NCBI GenBank assembly: GCA_030837825.1
Contig: JAUQYB010000132.1
Span: 1 to 6,521 of the forward strand
Reading direction: 5' to 3'
Source of the DNA: Albidovulum sp.
GTDB taxonomy: Bacteria > Pseudomonadota > Alphaproteobacteria > Rhodobacterales > Rhodobacteraceae
Length of the DNA stretch: 6,521 bases
Shown here: in pieces, positions 5,847 to 6,521 of the stretch
Position numbering within the stretch: the stretch's first letter is position 1
Layout: every line of letters begins with the position of its first letter
The notes under the pieces: model-generated
The model's input: the letters and a program-made list of their open reading frames with translations, nothing else
Told to the model about the DNA's origin: nothing
Database searches by the model: none
Translations under genes and position numbers: made by a program

Positions 5847-5882
5847 GCGCGGAATTGTACCCCCGCCGCCGGGGCGATTGTA
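5841..5882. repeat. Cluster of TTGTA/TACAA half-sites
   Basis: TACAA (5841-5845) and TTGTA (5855-5859) form an inverted repeat with a 9-nt spacer. A third copy, ATTGTA, is at 5877-5882, 23 nt from the identical ATTGTA at 5854-5859. A CCCCG/CGGGG hairpin (5861-5874) lies between the two. The arrangement is upstream of the small-ORF promoter and could be an operator or a second promoter. Confidence 0.4.
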
Positions 5883-5930
5883 TGTGCCGTATCTGACACA
5901 ATGTCGCACCCACCCGGACGACGCGGCGCG

Positions 5931-6383
5931 CTACCGCCGGTCGCGGAAGAACTCCGTCAGCAGGTGGGCGGCCTCCGCCGCGCCGATGCCGTCATAGACC
6001 TCGGGGACGTGGTGGCACTGGCGGTGCGAGAACACCCGTGCGCCGTGCGCGACGCCGCCGGACCTGGGGTCCTCGGCACCGTAGTAGAGCCGGGCGATGC
6101 GGGCGAAGGAGATCGCCGCGGCGCACATCGGGCAGGGTTCCAGCGTGACGTAGAGGTCATGCCCCGGCAGCCGTTCCGATCCCGCCGCCGCGCAGGCCGC
6201 CCTGAGCGCGAGAATCTCGGCGTGGGCCGTGGGGTCGGCCAGTTCCCGCGTCCGGTTGCCCGCCGCGGCGACGATGCGCCCGTCGGGTGCCACGACGGCG
6301 GCGCCGACCGGCACTTCGCCGCGCGTCCCCGCCGCCCGCGCTTCGGCAAGTGCGGCCGCCATATGGCTGGTGAACCGTCCCAT
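5931..6383 (-). CDS. tadA: tRNA adenosine(34) deaminase TadA
   Basis: A zinc deaminase that converts adenosine to inosine at the wobble position of tRNA-Arg(ACG), needed to read CGN codons. It has 150 aa, within the usual size. The active site is complete: His54-Ala-Glu56 in PTAHAEI (zinc ligand and proton shuttle), Cys84 and Cys87 in TLEPCPMCAAAI, and Asn43 in AGNRTREL. GEVPVGAAVV (22-31) and LYYGAEDPRSGG (about 99-110) are further TadA landmarks; the helical C-terminus ends LLTEFFRDRR. AAGAGGGGG lies a few nt upstream of ATG 6383. It is divergent from the pseudouridine synthase gene. Confidence 0.95.
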   Translation of the reverse strand: MGRFTSHMAAALAEARAAGTRGEVPVGAAVVAPDGRIVAAAGNRTRELADPTAHAEILALRAACAAAGSERLPGHDLYVTLEPCPMCAAAISFARIARLYYGAEDPRSGGVAHGARVFSHRQCHHVPEVYDGIGAAEAAHLLTEFFRDRR

Positions 6384-6405
6384 GCCCCCTCTTGCCGCGC
6401 CATCC

Positions 6406-6421
6406 GCGCTTGCGCAAGCGC
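6406..6421. promoter_or_regulatory. Perfect 16-bp palindrome between tadA and the pseudouridine synthase gene
   Basis: GCGCTTGCGCAAGCGC reads the same on both strands with no spacer, and a second palindrome AAGCGCTT (6416-6423) overlaps its right side. It lies in the 97-nt divergent spacer, 22 nt before the tadA ATG and 59 nt before the other ATG. The position suits an operator acting on one or both genes. No cognate regulator is identified. Confidence 0.45.
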
Positions 6422-6480
6422 TTCCCCCGTGGCGCGATTGGCGCTAGAGGAGTCGCTTCAGCCAGCCGGGGGCCAGGACC

Positions 6481-6521
6481 ATGACCGACGAGACCGCAAC
6501 GGGCGAACGCATCGCCAAGGT
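6481..6521 (+). CDS. Probable RsuA/RluB-family pseudouridine synthase, first 14 codons
   Basis: The visible N-terminus is MTDETATGERIAKV, and the gene continues beyond the window. GERIAKV is how many alphaproteobacterial RluB/RsuA-type rRNA pseudouridine synthases begin their S4 RNA-binding domain (usually continuing LARAGxxSRR). CCAGGA precedes the ATG. The position divergent from tadA agrees with a gene order I recall from related genomes. With 14 residues the family call is tentative and the target site (16S or 23S) cannot be told. Confidence 0.6.
   Translation, partial: MTDETATGERIAK

Noticed and set aside
5665..5913. Longer 82-codon version of the small ORF starting at 5913
   Set aside because: The extra 44 codons cover promoter-like DNA and have no ribosome binding site; ATG 5781 has AAGGAGG at ideal spacing.
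1..6521. CRISPR array, tRNA genes, insertion sequence ends, phage or defence genes
   Set aside because: No regularly spaced repeats, tRNA cloverleaf, transposase or terminal repeats were seen on reading both strands; the genes are ordinary chromosomal ones.

Overview
The window is GC-rich chromosomal DNA from an alphaproteobacterium, most likely of the Rhodobacterales (Rhodobacter/Paracoccus-like). This rests on base composition, the look of the proteins (GatC, GatA, TadA and an excalibur-domain lipoprotein) and an alpha-like type A RNase P RNA. I inferred the taxonomy by eye; no database search was run. It reads as core housekeeping sequence. I see no mobile element, CRISPR array, tRNA or prophage gene.

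Left end (1-375): the 5' two thirds or so of the RNase P RNA gene (rnpB) on the minus strand, cut by the window edge, with a probable promoter and a strong inverted repeat behind it. Divergent from it, a four-helix membrane protein of DUF1772 type runs on the plus strand (376-867). Its 3' end overlaps a convergent amidase gene by 31 bases.

Middle (837-4506, all minus strand): a tightly packed run that reads, in transcription order, small membrane protein, gatC, gatA, excalibur-domain lipoprotein, AmpD/AmiD-like N-acetylmuramoyl-L-alanine amidase. The gaps are 30 nt, a 4-nt ATGA overlap, 37 nt and 1 nt, so a single operon is plausible. It joins two subunits of the tRNA-dependent amidotransferase (gatB is not here) to two envelope genes. 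The lipoprotein and amidase look translationally coupled.

Right part (4578-6521): a UPF0173-type metallo-beta-lactamase-fold hydrolase on the plus strand, divergent from the gatCA run and ending in a probable terminator. Then, on the minus strand in transcription order, come tadA (tRNA adenosine-34 deaminase), a 38-codon ORF with an excellent ribosome binding site, and a 73-aa protein with a DUF1127-like C-terminus. The spacers around these two small genes are unusually rich in hairpins and TTGTA half-sites, and they are the least explained part of the window. Divergent from tadA, at the right edge, are the first 14 codons of a probable RsuA/RluB-type pseudouridine synthase; a perfect 16-bp palindrome lies between the two. 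Translation and tRNA-quality functions (rnpB, gatCA, tadA, pseudouridine synthase) therefore dominate, with a small cell-wall module.

I found no convincing new multi-gene system. The best candidates for something undescribed are the structured small-ORF region 5509-5930 and the lipoprotein/amidase pair.
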